Assembly (NCBI GenBank): GCA_019800895.1
Contig: JAHVKF010000003.1
Coordinates: 186,001-250,000, forward strand
Reading direction: 5' to 3'
DNA length: 64,000 nucleotides
Origin: Halomonas denitrificans
GTDB lineage: Bacteria; Pseudomonadota; Gammaproteobacteria; Xanthomonadales; Wenzhouxiangellaceae
Positions within the stretch are counted from its first letter, which is position 1. Every line of letters starts with the position of its first letter. Position numbers and translations under genes: made by a program. The notes beneath the pieces are model-generated. The model made no database searches. It saw nothing but the letters and a program-made list of their open reading frames with translations, and had not been told where the DNA came from. This document shows positions 43,619-55,200 of the stretch, piece after piece.

Positions 43619-44147
43619 CGTTTTCAAGCTCCACCCGGTCATCGTTCATGAAGTAGACAAGAGTACCACCGGTCAGTTCGTCGCCTGCCTGTCGTACACG
43701 CACGGGGCGGTCGGACCGCAGCTCCCCGGCACGCCGGTCGTGGTCGAGACGCTCGGCGTCGATCCTCACCGTCCCGCGCGGGTGCGGCCGCTCGGCGACG
43801 ACGTTGCCGATCAGGGCCAGCGTCTCGTCGTCGCGGTACAGCACGCCGCGGTCGGCCCGGCCCGTCCAGGCCGCATCGTCTGTCGGCAGTTCGAAACGCG
43901 GTTGCTCGAGCCGGGCCTCGCGCGTGGCCGGGTCGTGCTCCAGGCGCGGACCGGCTACTCGCAGCGAGACCCGGCCCTCGGCATCGAACAGGGTGGCCCG
44001 GTAGTCGCTGAGCGCGTAGTCGAAGGTAGCCTCGGGTCGATCGGTCGCGTCGGCGTCGCGGTCGCCGCGCTGGTTCAGCCACCAGTTGCCCAGCACCGCA
44101 AGCAGCAGCGCCACGCTTGCCAGCAGCCAGGTGCGCTTGCGCTTCAC
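43530..44147 (-). CDS. lptC: LPS export system protein LptC
   Basis: A 205-residue single-pass inner-membrane protein: KRTWLLASVALLLAVLGNWW-L near the N-terminus is the anchor, followed by the periplasmic OstA-like domain ([60 protein letters not shown]). It passes LPS from LptBFG to LptA. The start is GTG at 44147, overlapping the kdsC stop by four bases. Its C-terminal end overlaps lptA by 89 bases in another frame. Confidence 0.93.
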   Translation of the reverse strand: MKRKRTWLLASVALLLAVLGNWWLNQRGDRDADATDRPEATFDYALSDYRATLFDAEGRVSLRVAGPRLEHDPATREARLEQPRFELPTDDAAWTGRADRGVLYRDDETLALIGNVVAERPHPRGTVRIDAERLDHDRRAGELRSDRPVRVRQAGDELTGGTLVYFMNDDRVELENDVHAIYRDASDDESLGDRDPAPGAGTDDR

Positions 44148-44698
44148 CCGAACGAGGTCCGCCACTCCGACAGCTTGCCGCGGGCGGCGAGCAGCAGTTC
44201 GCAGAGGTCGCGAACCGCGCCGCGGCCGCCGGCGTGCGCCGCGACGAAGTCGCACTGCCCGGCGATCCAGGCGTCCGCGTCCAGCGGGCAGCACTTGAGG
44301 TGGACGGTCTTCATGGCGGGCCAGTCGACCAGGTCGTCGCCCATGTAGGCGGTGTGTTCGGCGGCAACGCCGGTGGCTTCGAGCAGTTCTCCGAGGGCCA
44401 CGCCCTTGTCGTGCCGGCCCTGGATCAGGTGCTCGATGCCGAGTTCCGACATCCGCTTGCGCACGAGCCTCGAGTCGCGCGCGGTCAGCGCGGCCACCTT
44501 GACGTCGTAGCGCATGATCGCCTTCAGGCCGAGGCCGTCGCGGGAATAGAAGGCCTTGATCTCCTGGCCGGCGTCGTCGCGGTACAGGCGACCGTCGGTC
44601 ATCACGCCGTCGATGTCGAACACGGCAAGACGGACCGGCTTCGCACGCTCGAGCAGGGCCTCGTCGACCGGGGTGGGCGTCGGCGTTCCCCCGTTCAT
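44144..44698 (-). CDS. kdsC: 3-deoxy-D-manno-octulosonate-8-phosphate phosphatase
   Basis: A 184-residue HAD phosphatase producing free Kdo. Motif I is VFDIDGVMTDG near residue 26, motif II TARDSR near 70, the Lys of RHDKGVAL near 94 and motif III YMGDDLVDWPAM near 118. Lacking a cap domain, it should be tetrameric, like known KdsC. It starts within a four-base ATGA overlap with kdsD and ends in a GTGA overlap with lptC. Confidence 0.95.
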   Translation of the reverse strand: MNGGTPTPTPVDEALLERAKPVRLAVFDIDGVMTDGRLYRDDAGQEIKAFYSRDGLGLKAIMRYDVKVAALTARDSRLVRKRMSELGIEHLIQGRHDKGVALGELLEATGVAAEHTAYMGDDLVDWPAMKTVHLKCCPLDADAWIAGQCDFVAAHAGGRGAVRDLCELLLAARGKLSEWRTSFG

Positions 44699-45717
44699 AC
44701 GACGCCGGCCTGGAGCAGGTCCTGGAAGTTCAGGGCGCCGACCAGCCGGCCCTCCTCGTCGACCACCAGCAAGCCCTGGATGCGGCGGGCCTGCATCTGC
44801 TCGACCGCCTCGGCCGCCAGCGCGTCGGCATCGATCGTCTGCGGCTCGGCGGTCATCAGGTCGCGCACCGGCGTGGTGCGGATATCGCCGACGCCGTCGA
44901 GGCCGCGCCGGAGGTCGCCGTCGGTCAGGATGCCCAGCACCCGTCGCGCGTCGTCGATCACGGCGCACAGGCCGAGCCGGGCCCGGGTGATCTCGACGAT
45001 CGCGTCGGAAACGGTGCGGTCGGGGCCGATCGCCGGCAGGTCGTCGCCGGAATGCATCACGTCGGCGATGTGGAGCAGCAGCCGCTTGCCGAGGGAGCCG
45101 CCGGGATGGGAGCGGGCGAAGTCCTCGGCGGTGAAGCCGCGCGCGTCGAGGACGCCCATGGCCAGCGCGTCGCCCATCGCCAGCTGGGCCGACGTCGATG
45201 CGGTCGGCGCCAGGCCCAGCGGGCAGGCTTCGCGGTCGACGCCGGTGTCGAGGTGGACGTCGGCGTGCCGGGCCAGGGTCGAGTCGGCGTTGCCGGTCAT
45301 CGCGATCAGCCGGACCCCGAGCCGCTTGATGACCGGCAGCAGGGCCAGCAGTTCGGCGGTCTCGCCAGAGTTCGACAGGGCGACGATCAGGTCGCCGCTG
45401 CGGATCATGCCCAGGTCGCCGTGGCTGGCCTCGGCCGGGTGGACGAAGAAGGCCGGCGTGCCGGTCGACGCGAGCGTGGCCGCCAGCTTGTGGCCGATAT
45501 GGCCGGACTTGCCCATGCCGGTAACGATCAGGTGGCCGTCGCAGGCCAGCACCAGGCGGCAGGCGTCGACGAACGCGTCGTCGAGCCGCCCGGCCAGCGC
45601 GGTGATCGCCCGGGCCTCCGTGGCCAGGACTTCACGCCCGCGCTCGATCAGCGCGGCGCCGTCGAGTTCGTCGCCGTCGGTCTTCGTACGGGTGCGGTTC
45701 GGTGCGGAATCGCTCAT
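44695..45717 (-). CDS. kdsD: D-arabinose-5-phosphate isomerase
   Basis: A 340-residue enzyme converting ribulose 5-phosphate to arabinose 5-phosphate, the first step to Kdo. SIS domain: VTGMGKSGHIGHKLAATLAS near residue 65, ASHGDLGM near 97, LSNSGETAELL near 114 and the His of SHPGGSLGKRLL near 200. Two CBS domains occupy the C-terminal third (VMHSGDDLPAI and LMTAEPQTIDADA). Its substrate can come from the pentose phosphate pathway, in which RpiA (in this window) acts. It begins 17 bases after the yrbG stop. Confidence 0.96.
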   Translation of the reverse strand: MSDSAPNRTRTKTDGDELDGAALIERGREVLATEARAITALAGRLDDAFVDACRLVLACDGHLIVTGMGKSGHIGHKLAATLASTGTPAFFVHPAEASHGDLGMIRSGDLIVALSNSGETAELLALLPVIKRLGVRLIAMTGNADSTLARHADVHLDTGVDREACPLGLAPTASTSAQLAMGDALAMGVLDARGFTAEDFARSHPGGSLGKRLLLHIADVMHSGDDLPAIGPDRTVSDAIVEITRARLGLCAVIDDARRVLGILTDGDLRRGLDGVGDIRTTPVRDLMTAEPQTIDADALAAEAVEQMQARRIQGLLVVDEEGRLVGALNFQDLLQAGVV

Positions 45718-45734
45718 GCGCCAAGTGTAGCCGC

Positions 45735-46694
45735 TCAGCCCAGTGCCTCGTGGAATACCACCACTTGGTAGACGAGGTAGGCGAGCAGCAGCACGCCCGC
45801 TTCGCCGCGGCCGACGCGCCGTCCGGTGTAGGCGGCGATCGCCAGCGCCACGAAAATGCCCGCCATGACCGGCAGGTCGCGCCAGATCAGGATCGGTTCG
45901 ATCGTCATCGGGTGGATCAGGGCGGCGATGCCGAGGACGCCCAGGAGGTTGAACAGGTTGGAGCCGAGGATGTTGCCGATCGCCAGGTCGTCTTCCTTCT
46001 TCACCGCGCTGGCGATCGCCGCGGCGAGCTCGGGCAGGCTGGTGCCCAGGGCGACCACGGTCAGGCCGATCACCGCCTCGGAAACGCCGATCATCACCGC
46101 CAGCGAGACTGCGCCGTCGACCAGCATCTGGGCCGAGACGGGCAGCACGACCAGGCCGATCAGGGTCCAGATCACCGCGGTCTTCGTCGGCATGCCTTCC
46201 GGAATCTCCGACAGCAGCGCGTCGGTGGTCGGGTCGGACTTGGCCTGCACCAGCGTGCGTACGGCCATCGAAGCGATGAACAGGAACAGGCCGCCGATCA
46301 GGATGAATCCATCGGCGCGGCTAAGGGAGCCGTTCACCATCAGGACGGCGGTCAGGATCGTCACGAGGCCGAGAATCGGGAACTCGCGGCGGCGTGCGGA
46401 GGCCTCGACGTCCATCGGGTAGATCAGCCCGGTCAGGCCGAGGATCAGGCCGACGTTGGCGATGTTGGAGCCCAGCGCGTTGCCGATGGCCAGCGAGGGA
46501 TTGCCTTCCAGCGAGGCCAGCGCCGAGACGACCATTTCCGGCGCCGAGGTGCCGAAACCGACGATGGTGAGGCCGACGACCATCGGCGAGACGCCGAAAT
46601 TCCGTGCCAGTGCCGAGGCGCCGGCCACGAGACGGTCGGCGGACCAGATCAGCAGCACGAAGCCGGCAGCAAGCTGCAGCAGCGGGATCAGCAT
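45735..46694 (-). CDS. yrbG: Calcium/sodium antiporter of the CaCA family
   Basis: A 319-residue membrane transporter with about ten hydrophobic helices and the two inverted alpha repeats typical of the family: VGFGTSAPEMVVSALASLEG near residue 46 with GNALGSNIANVGLILG, and VALGTSLPELAAAIASAV near 215 with GNILGSNLFNLLGVLG. Expected to exchange calcium for sodium or protons at the inner membrane. It heads the yrbG-kdsD-kdsC-lptC-lptA-lptB operon, as in E. coli. The ATG at 46694 starts just before the first helix. Confidence 0.94.
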   Translation of the reverse strand: MLIPLLQLAAGFVLLIWSADRLVAGASALARNFGVSPMVVGLTIVGFGTSAPEMVVSALASLEGNPSLAIGNALGSNIANVGLILGLTGLIYPMDVEASARRREFPILGLVTILTAVLMVNGSLSRADGFILIGGLFLFIASMAVRTLVQAKSDPTTDALLSEIPEGMPTKTAVIWTLIGLVVLPVSAQMLVDGAVSLAVMIGVSEAVIGLTVVALGTSLPELAAAIASAVKKEDDLAIGNILGSNLFNLLGVLGIAALIHPMTIEPILIWRDLPVMAGIFVALAIAAYTGRRVGRGEAGVLLLAYLVYQVVVFHEALG

Positions 46695-46923
46695 CCGGCG
46701 ATCACTGTCGCTTGGGTCGTTGCCCCGGTACCGGCGGTTGATCCAGATGAAACCATCGATTCGTTTACCATGTCGGATTCTTGACGAAAGAAGCTGCGGA
46801 GCCCGCGTCCGCGCCACCGCGCGGACCGCGAGCCGGCCGCGGAAACTGCACTTCACCGCCCCGTCGGCGAACGAGTCGCCGGACCGAACGTGAAATCATG
46901 CCGGGAAACCCAACAGAGTATCC

Positions 46924-48431
<1,508 letters not shown>

Positions 48432-48449
48432 CGCTGCCGGAGCTGTGCC

Positions 48450-48669
48450 TGTGGGAGTGAGCTTGCGAGCGAATGGTGAAGTTTTTCGGTTCGCTCGCAA
48501 GCTCACTCCCACAGGCCTGCATTCTTCCGGAAAGGTTCGGTTCGCTCGCAAGCTCGCCCCGACAGGCCTGCATTCTTCCGGAAGTGTTCGGTTCGCTCGC
48601 AAGCTCACTCCCACAGGCCTGCATTCTTCCGGAAAGGTTCGGTTCGCTCGCAAGCTCACTCCTACCGGC
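48450..48669. repeat. REP-like cluster with 51 bp tandem copies
   Basis: One copy in forward orientation (CTGTGGGAGTGAGCTTGCGA-GCGAA, 48450) is followed by four direct copies of a 51 bp unit starting at 48488, 48539, 48590 and 48641. Each unit has GGTTCGCTCGCAAGCTCACT-CCCACAGG plus GCCTGCATTCTTCCGGAAAG; the last is truncated. It lies 19 bases beyond murA and may also terminate its transcript through the inverted first pair. Confidence 0.9.
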
Positions 48670-48730
48670 CTTCAATCTTGAGGAGGGGTGGGCGGGTCCG
48701 GGTCCAGGAGTGATTCGAACCGTCGATCGA

Positions 48731-49168
48731 CTACTTCGATCCCGGATCGCGGCGTCTCACGCTGTACGCCATCCCGATCGACCTGGGCGTGGTGGGCTCG
48801 AAGCCGAACTTCGAGTACAGCTTCGGCGAGTGGTGATCGGCGATCAGGGAAACGTAGGCCGTCTCCGGCGCGTTGTCGTCGAGCCATTCCCGGATCGCTC
48901 GCATGATTCTCGTTCCCAGGCCGCGGCGCTGGTGGTCGGGGTGCACGGCCACGTCGACGACCTCGAAGTTGCAGCCGCCGTCGCCGACCACGCGGCCCAT
49001 CGCGACCAGCGCACCCTCCCGCCGGATGACGGTCGAGAACAGGCTGTTCGGGAGGCCTTTCGACGCGGCCCCGGCGCGCTTCGGCGAGAGCCCGCAGCGG
49101 GTGCGGAGGTCGCAGTACTCGGCGACGTCCGGGACCGCCGGCTCCTGGACGTAGGCCTCATCGATCAT
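48731..49168 (-). CDS. GNAT family N-acetyltransferase
   Basis: A 145-residue acetyltransferase with motif A VVDVAVHPDHQRRGLGTRIMRAI near residue 70 (acetyl-CoA binding Q/RxxGxG/A) and the end motif SPKLYSKFGFEPTT near 112. The N-terminal part (LRTRCGLSPKRAGAASKGLP) is typical of a subgroup of small uncharacterised GNAT proteins. Substrate unknown. It faces the murA repeat cluster. Confidence 0.9.
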   Translation of the reverse strand: MIDEAYVQEPAVPDVAEYCDLRTRCGLSPKRAGAASKGLPNSLFSTVIRREGALVAMGRVVGDGGCNFEVVDVAVHPDHQRRGLGTRIMRAIREWLDDNAPETAYVSLIADHHSPKLYSKFGFEPTTPRSIGMAYSVRRRDPGSK

Positions 49169-49206
49169 CGGGAAACGCGGGGTCCGATCGAGCGGGTGGC
49201 CTGCAC

Positions 49207-49521
49207 TCAGTCGACCTCGGCTTCGGCTTGCATCACCACGTTGATGATGATGTACGTGCCGTCCGACATCACCTCGACCCGGTCGGAGCGCGGCAGGTAA
49301 TCGTCGAGGCGCTCGACCGCCTCACCATCGACCAGGAACATCATCCGCTCCGGCTCGACGGGCGTGGTGGCTTCCGTGTCCTCGACGAACTGCGCGACGA
49401 TGGCATCGACATCGTTCTTGCCCGAGACCTGCAGTTCGGCGGTGGAATAGACGACCTTGTCGGCCGCGACGGCGACCATCGAGAGGACGAGCAGCACGAG
49501 TGGAGCGAAGAATCGGGTCAC
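49207..49521 (-). CDS. Small exported protein of unknown function
   Basis: A 104-residue protein with signal peptide MTRFFAPLVLLVLSMVAVAA. The mature part of about 84 residues is acidic, with AELQVSGKNDVDAIVAQFV and RVEVMSDGTYIIINVV suggesting a small beta-rich domain. I do not recognise the family. The start is GTG at 49521 with a strong ribosome site AAGGAGGG four bases upstream, which supports real translation despite the non-ATG start. Confidence 0.7.
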   Translation of the reverse strand: MTRFFAPLVLLVLSMVAVAADKVVYSTAELQVSGKNDVDAIVAQFVEDTEATTPVEPERMMFLVDGEAVERLDDYLPRSDRVEVMSDGTYIIINVVMQAEAEVD

Positions 49522-49838
49522 TGAACCCTCCTTGAGCGAACGGATCGATTGTTACGTATCCTACCGGCAGCTCCGTAGCAGCGATGTCTGCCTTGCTTCA
49601 GCGTCGCTTCAGAAGTCCGCCCGGGCTCCGAGCGCCTGCCGTGTGATCTCGATGCGGCGGATTTCGAGCATGGGGAGCGGACCGCGGACTTTTTTCCTAT
49701 CGGGTCATCGGTCGATCACGGTGGACCTGCCGGTGCCTGCTGTGGGAGACGGAACGCGCGCTCGGGCGTGCTGGATTCGCTCGATTCAGCGCTCTATACT
49801 GCGCAAGAGCCCACGATCAGGATCGGGGTCTGGTGCCT
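49522..49838. other. Intergenic region carrying the promoter of the large exported-protein genes
   Basis: About 316 bases between divergent genes. Apart from the candidate promoter at 49772-49800, I see a C-rich/CAGCGTCGCTTCAGAAG stretch and a GACTTTTTTCC run around 49687 but no gene or repeat family. Confidence 0.55.
49772..49800 (+). promoter_or_regulatory. Candidate sigma-70 promoter of the two-gene exported unit
   Basis: TGGATT at 49772-49777 and TATACT at 49795-49800 with 17 bases between them. The -10 is near consensus and the -35 weak. Transcription would begin near 49807, about 30 bases before the first gene. Confidence 0.5.
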
Positions 49839-52289
49839 ATGGCCACGCGAGTGCCGAGCCCAGGGGTCCGATCGTCCGTTCGCCGGGTGTCCTGCGGGCG
49901 GGTCGTCTGGCTTGCGGTTCTCCTGATTCTCTCGTGCGCCCCTGGTGAAGCGCTGCGCGCGCAGGCTGTCCGCTTCACGAAAGCGATCTTTTCCAGCAGC
50001 GAGATGCTGGTCGCCGACTACCGCTTAAGCGACGGCGAATACCTGCGTCTGCGACTGGTCTCGCCAGGCTACAGCGACATCACTCGCTCCCTCGATCGGA
50101 ACCGGTCTCGCGTCGAGTTCCTGCCCTACCTCAACCGTGGCGAAGCCGTTCGCGATTTCACCGTTTTCCTCAACGACCGCCCGATCGGTCACGTCCGGCT
50201 CGTGCGGGACGCGCCACCGGCGCGGGGGGCGCTGGACGTCGACGGCGGATCGGTGCAGGACTTCGGCGCGATCGTGACGATCGAGCGGCGTCCGCCCGCG
50301 CGCGTCCGGCCGAACGGCGAACCGATTCCGATCGAGTTCCAGCTCGTGCGCCGGGGCCGGGCGTTGCGTGGTGGCGCCGACGCCGTCGACGACATCGTGG
50401 TGACGGAAATGCTGATCGACAGGAACGGCCAGCACCTCGCCGAATCGCAGCGGACCTTCGAGGATCTCGACCCCGGCCCCTACGAGGCACGCTTGTTGCA
50501 GAACGGCTTCATGATCGATCGACAGCCCTTCGACGTGATCGTGCCCGAGCGGCCGGGGGCCTTGCGCATCACCAGCGCCGACGAGGCCGGATATGCCGGC
50601 GTGATGATCGTCGAGTTTTCCGCGCCGGCCATGTCAGGATTCAACGCCGGGCCGGGCTACATGCTTCGCCTCGTCGAACTGCAGCCCAGCGGCCTACGCA
50701 CGCCGGAAACCTTCCAGTTCGTCCAGCACGCCGAGCCCGAGGTGCCCTACACCTTCGCGATGCCGCCGACGGGTGGGGAATTCGCGGTGCAGTTGCTGAT
50801 CGACGATATGGACAGCACCCGGTACCTCCTCGACGAGCGACCGTTTTTCCGGCGTGCTCCGCAGGTGATCGTCTCGCCCACGGTCGCATCGGACGGATCG
50901 CGTTCGGAGGTCACCCCGACGGTGCCCTTCTCCTTCACGATTGCCGGAAGGCCCCAGTTCGGCTACGACCGCATACGCATCCGCGAGGGCGATGACATCC
51001 CGGTGATGATCGATCTGTCGGGCATGCAGGGCGAACGTGCCGAACTCATGCTGTTTCGCGCCAGTGAACCGATGCGACCCGGCCCGCTCGCGATGCAGAC
51101 CCCGGTCGGAGAGGTACTCGAACGCTGGCCGATCGAAGGTCTCGAGAAAACGGGCTTCGATCTCGATGCGGACCTGGAGCCCGGTCACTACCGGCTCGCG
51201 CTGACCATGAGTTCCATGGGCCGGGCCATGCCCCTGCTCACGCATCCGTTCGAGGTCATGGCCAGCGGCGGCCGCTTCGGACTGCGCATGCCAGGGGGTG
51301 GCCGGGTCTTCCTGCTCGGCGAGGAGCCCGAAGCGACCTGGTCCGATCCCGGTGGCGCGCCCCTGGATCTCTCCGTGAAGCCCCTGGGGCATCGGGTGCC
51401 CGGCTGCGCCATCGAGTTCCGGCAACGGCCCTTCGCCTTGCCTGCGTTGCATCTGGCCTCCCTTTCGCGGGCGTCCGTCGACGGCACCGCGGACCTGGTT
51501 GCACAACGCGGCTTCGACCTCCTCGCCACACCCTTGACCGATGCGCTGGGCATGGCGCGACGGGCCTGGGTCGTCGGCGAAACCATCGCGGTCACTGCCA
51601 ACGTTCCGGACGACCACCCGTTGCGACAGGGCCGGGAGGGCCGGATCGAAGTCGTGCGCCTCGGTACGCGACTCGAAGGCGGGAGCGAGAGTGCCGTTGC
51701 CGTCGAACAGCGCAGCGAGTACCTCGATTTCTCGTCCGGACTCGCGCGGGCCGAGTTCGTGTTCGACAAGCCCGGTCACTACGAAGCCAGGCTCATCCAG
51801 TCGCACAACGGCTGCGGGCTGCTGGGTGGGCGCCATTACGACTGCGTGCTGCTCGATCGCAGCGAATTCGTCGTGCGGGAAGAGCTGTCGCCGTTCAACG
51901 ACAGCGACGGCGGGTTGTCGGCGTTCGGCGTGGCCAACGACCTGGGTGCAGCCGGCAGCGTTTGGCCGGCGGTGGGCGAGGCCATGAGCGAGGCCGAATG
52001 CGCGGTCGGTGAGCGCCTGATCGAGGACATGGAACTGAACCTGGTGGAGCGGATCGATGGGTCCTACAGGCCCATCGAAGGGCCCGTCGAATACGGCAGG
52101 GCCTTCGTGATCGAAGGCCGCTTGAAGGAGCCGGCCCGTCGGGCGTTCTACCCGGTCTCCTTCGACCTGCCGTTCGCAACCGCCGACGAGATCAACCTGT
52201 ACCGGGACGACAGCGATCCGACCATCGTCCGCAGCGAGCTGCTGTACGCCATCTGGCCCACCGAGGAGCAGGCCGGTGGTTCGCCGTAG
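49839..52289 (+). CDS. Large exported protein of unknown function, 816 aa
   Basis: The ATG at 49839 gives an Arg-rich leader and a hydrophobic core (VVWLAVLLILSCAPG), with likely cleavage after ALRAQA. A GTG at 49833 is an alternative. The mature protein reads as a string of beta-sandwich-like modules: similar phrases recur where a module closes, such as LDPGPYEARLLQNGFMIDRQ near residue 207, LEPGHYRLALTMSS near 447 and KPGHYEARLIQSHNGCG near 648, each followed by a strand like PFDVIV, PFEVMA or SEFVVR. I recognise no catalytic motif. The gene overlaps the next one by 14 bases and should be co-translated with it. Confidence 0.75.
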   Translation: MATRVPSPGVRSSVRRVSCGRVVWLAVLLILSCAPGEALRAQAVRFTKAIFSSSEMLVADYRLSDGEYLRLRLVSPGYSDITRSLDRNRSRVEFLPYLNRGEAVRDFTVFLNDRPIGHVRLVRDAPPARGALDVDGGSVQDFGAIVTIERRPPARVRPNGEPIPIEFQLVRRGRALRGGADAVDDIVVTEMLIDRNGQHLAESQRTFEDLDPGPYEARLLQNGFMIDRQPFDVIVPERPGALRITSADEAGYAGVMIVEFSAPAMSGFNAGPGYMLRLVELQPSGLRTPETFQFVQHAEPEVPYTFAMPPTGGEFAVQLLIDDMDSTRYLLDERPFFRRAPQVIVSPTVASDGSRSEVTPTVPFSFTIAGRPQFGYDRIRIREGDDIPVMIDLSGMQGERAELMLFRASEPMRPGPLAMQTPVGEVLERWPIEGLEKTGFDLDADLEPGHYRLALTMSSMGRAMPLLTHPFEVMASGGRFGLRMPGGGRVFLLGEEPEATWSDPGGAPLDLSVKPLGHRVPGCAIEFRQRPFALPALHLASLSRASVDGTADLVAQRGFDLLATPLTDALGMARRAWVVGETIAVTANVPDDHPLRQGREGRIEVVRLGTRLEGGSESAVAVEQRSEYLDFSSGLARAEFVFDKPGHYEARLIQSHNGCGLLGGRHYDCVLLDRSEFVVREELSPFNDSDGGLSAFGVANDLGAAGSVWPAVGEAMSEAECAVGERLIEDMELNLVERIDGSYRPIEGPVEYGRAFVIEGRLKEPARRAFYPVSFDLPFATADEINLYRDDSDPTIVRSELLYAIWPTEEQAGGSP

Positions 52290-55200
52290 CCTTGCGACAT
52301 TGCTCCTGGTCGGACTGGCGCTGCCGATGTCCGGGCTGGGCCAGCCCGCACCGGACGATCCGGGCCGGGACGATCGCTTCGACCCGGCCGTGGTCTCCCT
52401 GGATGGCCGCTGGCAGACCTACTACGAGGACCGGAACCTCGGAAGAGTCCCGGGGGTGGTGGAGGTGGACGAGGTTGCCGAAACCGTTCGCGCGATCTAT
52501 CGGCATCCGGTCGATGATCGCGAGTACACGCTCGTCTCGACCCGCTACGTGCGATCCGGCGCGACCTTGCGCGTGGACATGGAGGGCGAAAGCCCGGTGC
52601 TGTGGCTCAACGACGGCCATGGATACCCGCAGCACCACCTGATCGTGCCCGAATCGGCGCGCGAGCTGGAGGCCCGAAGCGGCGGGAACACGCTGCGCAT
52701 CGCCATCGCCGAGCGCAAGCCCTCGGATCGGCACCGCCTGTCGCTGGACATGGAACTGGTCGCGGCCGACACGCTGCTCGGCGCCTGGTCGTACGTGGCC
52801 GACCCGTTCACCGGGCGGGCGCGCGACGGTGGCGGCCGCGTCGGCGATTTCTCCATCGCCGACGACGGCACCGGCCTGCAGCAGGGCACGGAAGCCTGGA
52901 GTCGTCCCGAACCGATCATCGACCTGGCCTTCGTATTGCCCGATCAGCTGTCCTATGCCGGCGGATTCAGCGACCTGCCCAACTACCCGCACCGCTTCCA
53001 GGACAACGGCCATCGCCGGGACAACGACTATCGGACGCTGGTGGTCGTGGGTCGGAACCTGCCGCAGGGTCCGCGCCACGCAGCCCGGTTCGTCTCGGAA
53101 AGCGAGGGCGTTTCCTATAGCTTCGTGCGCTACGGCCGCCGGATGGCACGCGACGCGCACGGTAACGACGAATTGTCGCGAGCAGAAGAGAAACTCCTTG
53201 CCCTGCTGCCCGAGGGCACGTCCCGCGAAGCGCTGACCGATCTCGACTTCGTCGTGGTGCGGGCCGACCTCGTTCCGGGCGTGAAGCCGGGTATCCAGAG
53301 CTTCACGATGAACGGCCTGGCGGGCAGCTGGATGCTCGAGTTCGGAGACAACCGCGCCACCGTGCGCTTCGTTCGCGCGGTTCGGCCCACGAGCGCCGGA
53401 ATGGAGGGCCGCGCGTTCGAAGCCACCCGGGATGCGTTCATCCCCGAGGCGCTGCAGATCGAGATCGTCACGGCACTGGACCTGGACGAGGAAACCCTGT
53501 GGGTGATGCCCGGCCGCAATGGAGCACCGATGCGGTTGGGGCCCGACGGCGCCCGGGTTCCCGCCCATCGCACCGACCGGCCACGCACCTACCGCACCGA
53601 TCCGCTGCACCTGGTCGATATAGGCAGCGAGGCCGCGGCTTCCGTGGGCCAGGCGCCGGCGATCGCGCTGCCGCCGGCACCGACGTCCGCGGCCTACCAC
53701 GTGGTCCCGGTCGCGCCGGGCGACCTGCTGACCGCGGCTCTTGCGGACGAAACCGGCCTCGTGTCGATCGGACCGGCCGTCGCCCGCCTGCAGATGCATC
53801 GCAGCCCGGCGGACCCCGGCGTGGAAACGCAGTGGAAGGCCTACCTCTCCGAAGCCGCTCGCTGCAGCGGAATCGAGCTGGAGGACTTCGCCGCCGCGAA
53901 CCACCGGGACGTCCACCGGTTCAACGAGCGGCGGCTGTTCTTCTGGGACACCCTGTCCACCACCGTGCAGCTGGGCGACTACGCGGCGCTGATCCTGCTG
54001 CGAAAGAGCTTCCTTGACCTGATGCAGGACCGCTACGACCAGTACGCACAGGAACGCAGCGACGAGGAGATCGTGGCCTTCCGGCGCGGCATCGAGCCCG
54101 AGGTCCTCGCCCACGCACACGCGCTCGGCGACGTTCAAGTCACGGGAGAGGGCGGCGAGCAGATGCCGTTCTCGGAAACCTACGAAACGGACAATGCCGG
54201 GAACCGCTACCGCCACGGCCGGCTCGATGTGCCGCCCTGGGTGATCGCGGCGACGCGCGAGGCCCTGTCGACCTACGCCGAACGCATCGAATCCGCGCGC
54301 GACGTCGCGGTGGACATCGACCCCTGTGACACCGATGACATCGATGAGTTGCTGGAACTCACGGGAACGGGGTTCGATGCGATCCGGTTGCAGCTCTTCC
54401 CGCGTCTCGTGCTGCTGGGTGATTCGAGCCTGCCCGGCGAGCGAAATCCGACCTGGGAGCCCGACTACGACGCGCGCTTCCGCGTCTGGCGCATCGCCCA
54501 GCTCGCACAGCAGGTATCGACCTACGAGGCGCTGTCCGAAGAAGACACGGACCTGATCCTCATGGCCGTGGACATCGCCCTGGTTCCCGTCGCGGTCTGG
54601 GGCGGCTTCGCGGGCATGGTGGCCTCCCTGGTCATCGAGGCCGCGCAGATCGGAAGCGAGGCGTACGACATCGGCAGCGCCTACGCCTCGAGCGAACGGG
54701 AGCTGGCATTCGCCCTGGGCGCTGTCGAGGTGCTCGGTCATGGGCGCCTGCGGCGGGCCGAGGCAGAAGCCGTGACCCTGTTCCAGACGGTGACGGCATT
54801 CGGTTTCATGGTCTCCGCGGAACTGGTCATGGAGTTCGTTCCCCGCGGCGTCGGGGAGATCTTCTCGGACATCCGAAGCGTTCACCGCCGCGCGAGCTGG
54901 CTTCGCGGGCGAAGCCTGCTGCAGCGTTACGAGTTCGACCCCGGGCGCATCCCGACGGGCCTGAACCGCCGCGACTACACGGACATGCTGCGCTTCATGG
55001 GTGAGCGGCGCGGTCTGCGCAACGCCGCGGCAGCGCTCGACGACGACTCCCGACGGCTGCTCGACAACCTGCGCAACCTCGAAACCTCGGCGCCCGTTCC
55101 TGCCTGGACGCGCGGCATGTCCGTCCTGTTCGACGCCGCGCAGAGACCCATCTACTTCCGGCGCGACCTGCGCTCCATGACCGACGAGGGTCGCGAGGTC

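Noticed and set aside
48488-48669. CRISPR-like array after murA
   Set aside because: The 51 bp copies are direct repeats without variable spacers, belonging to the REP-like family.
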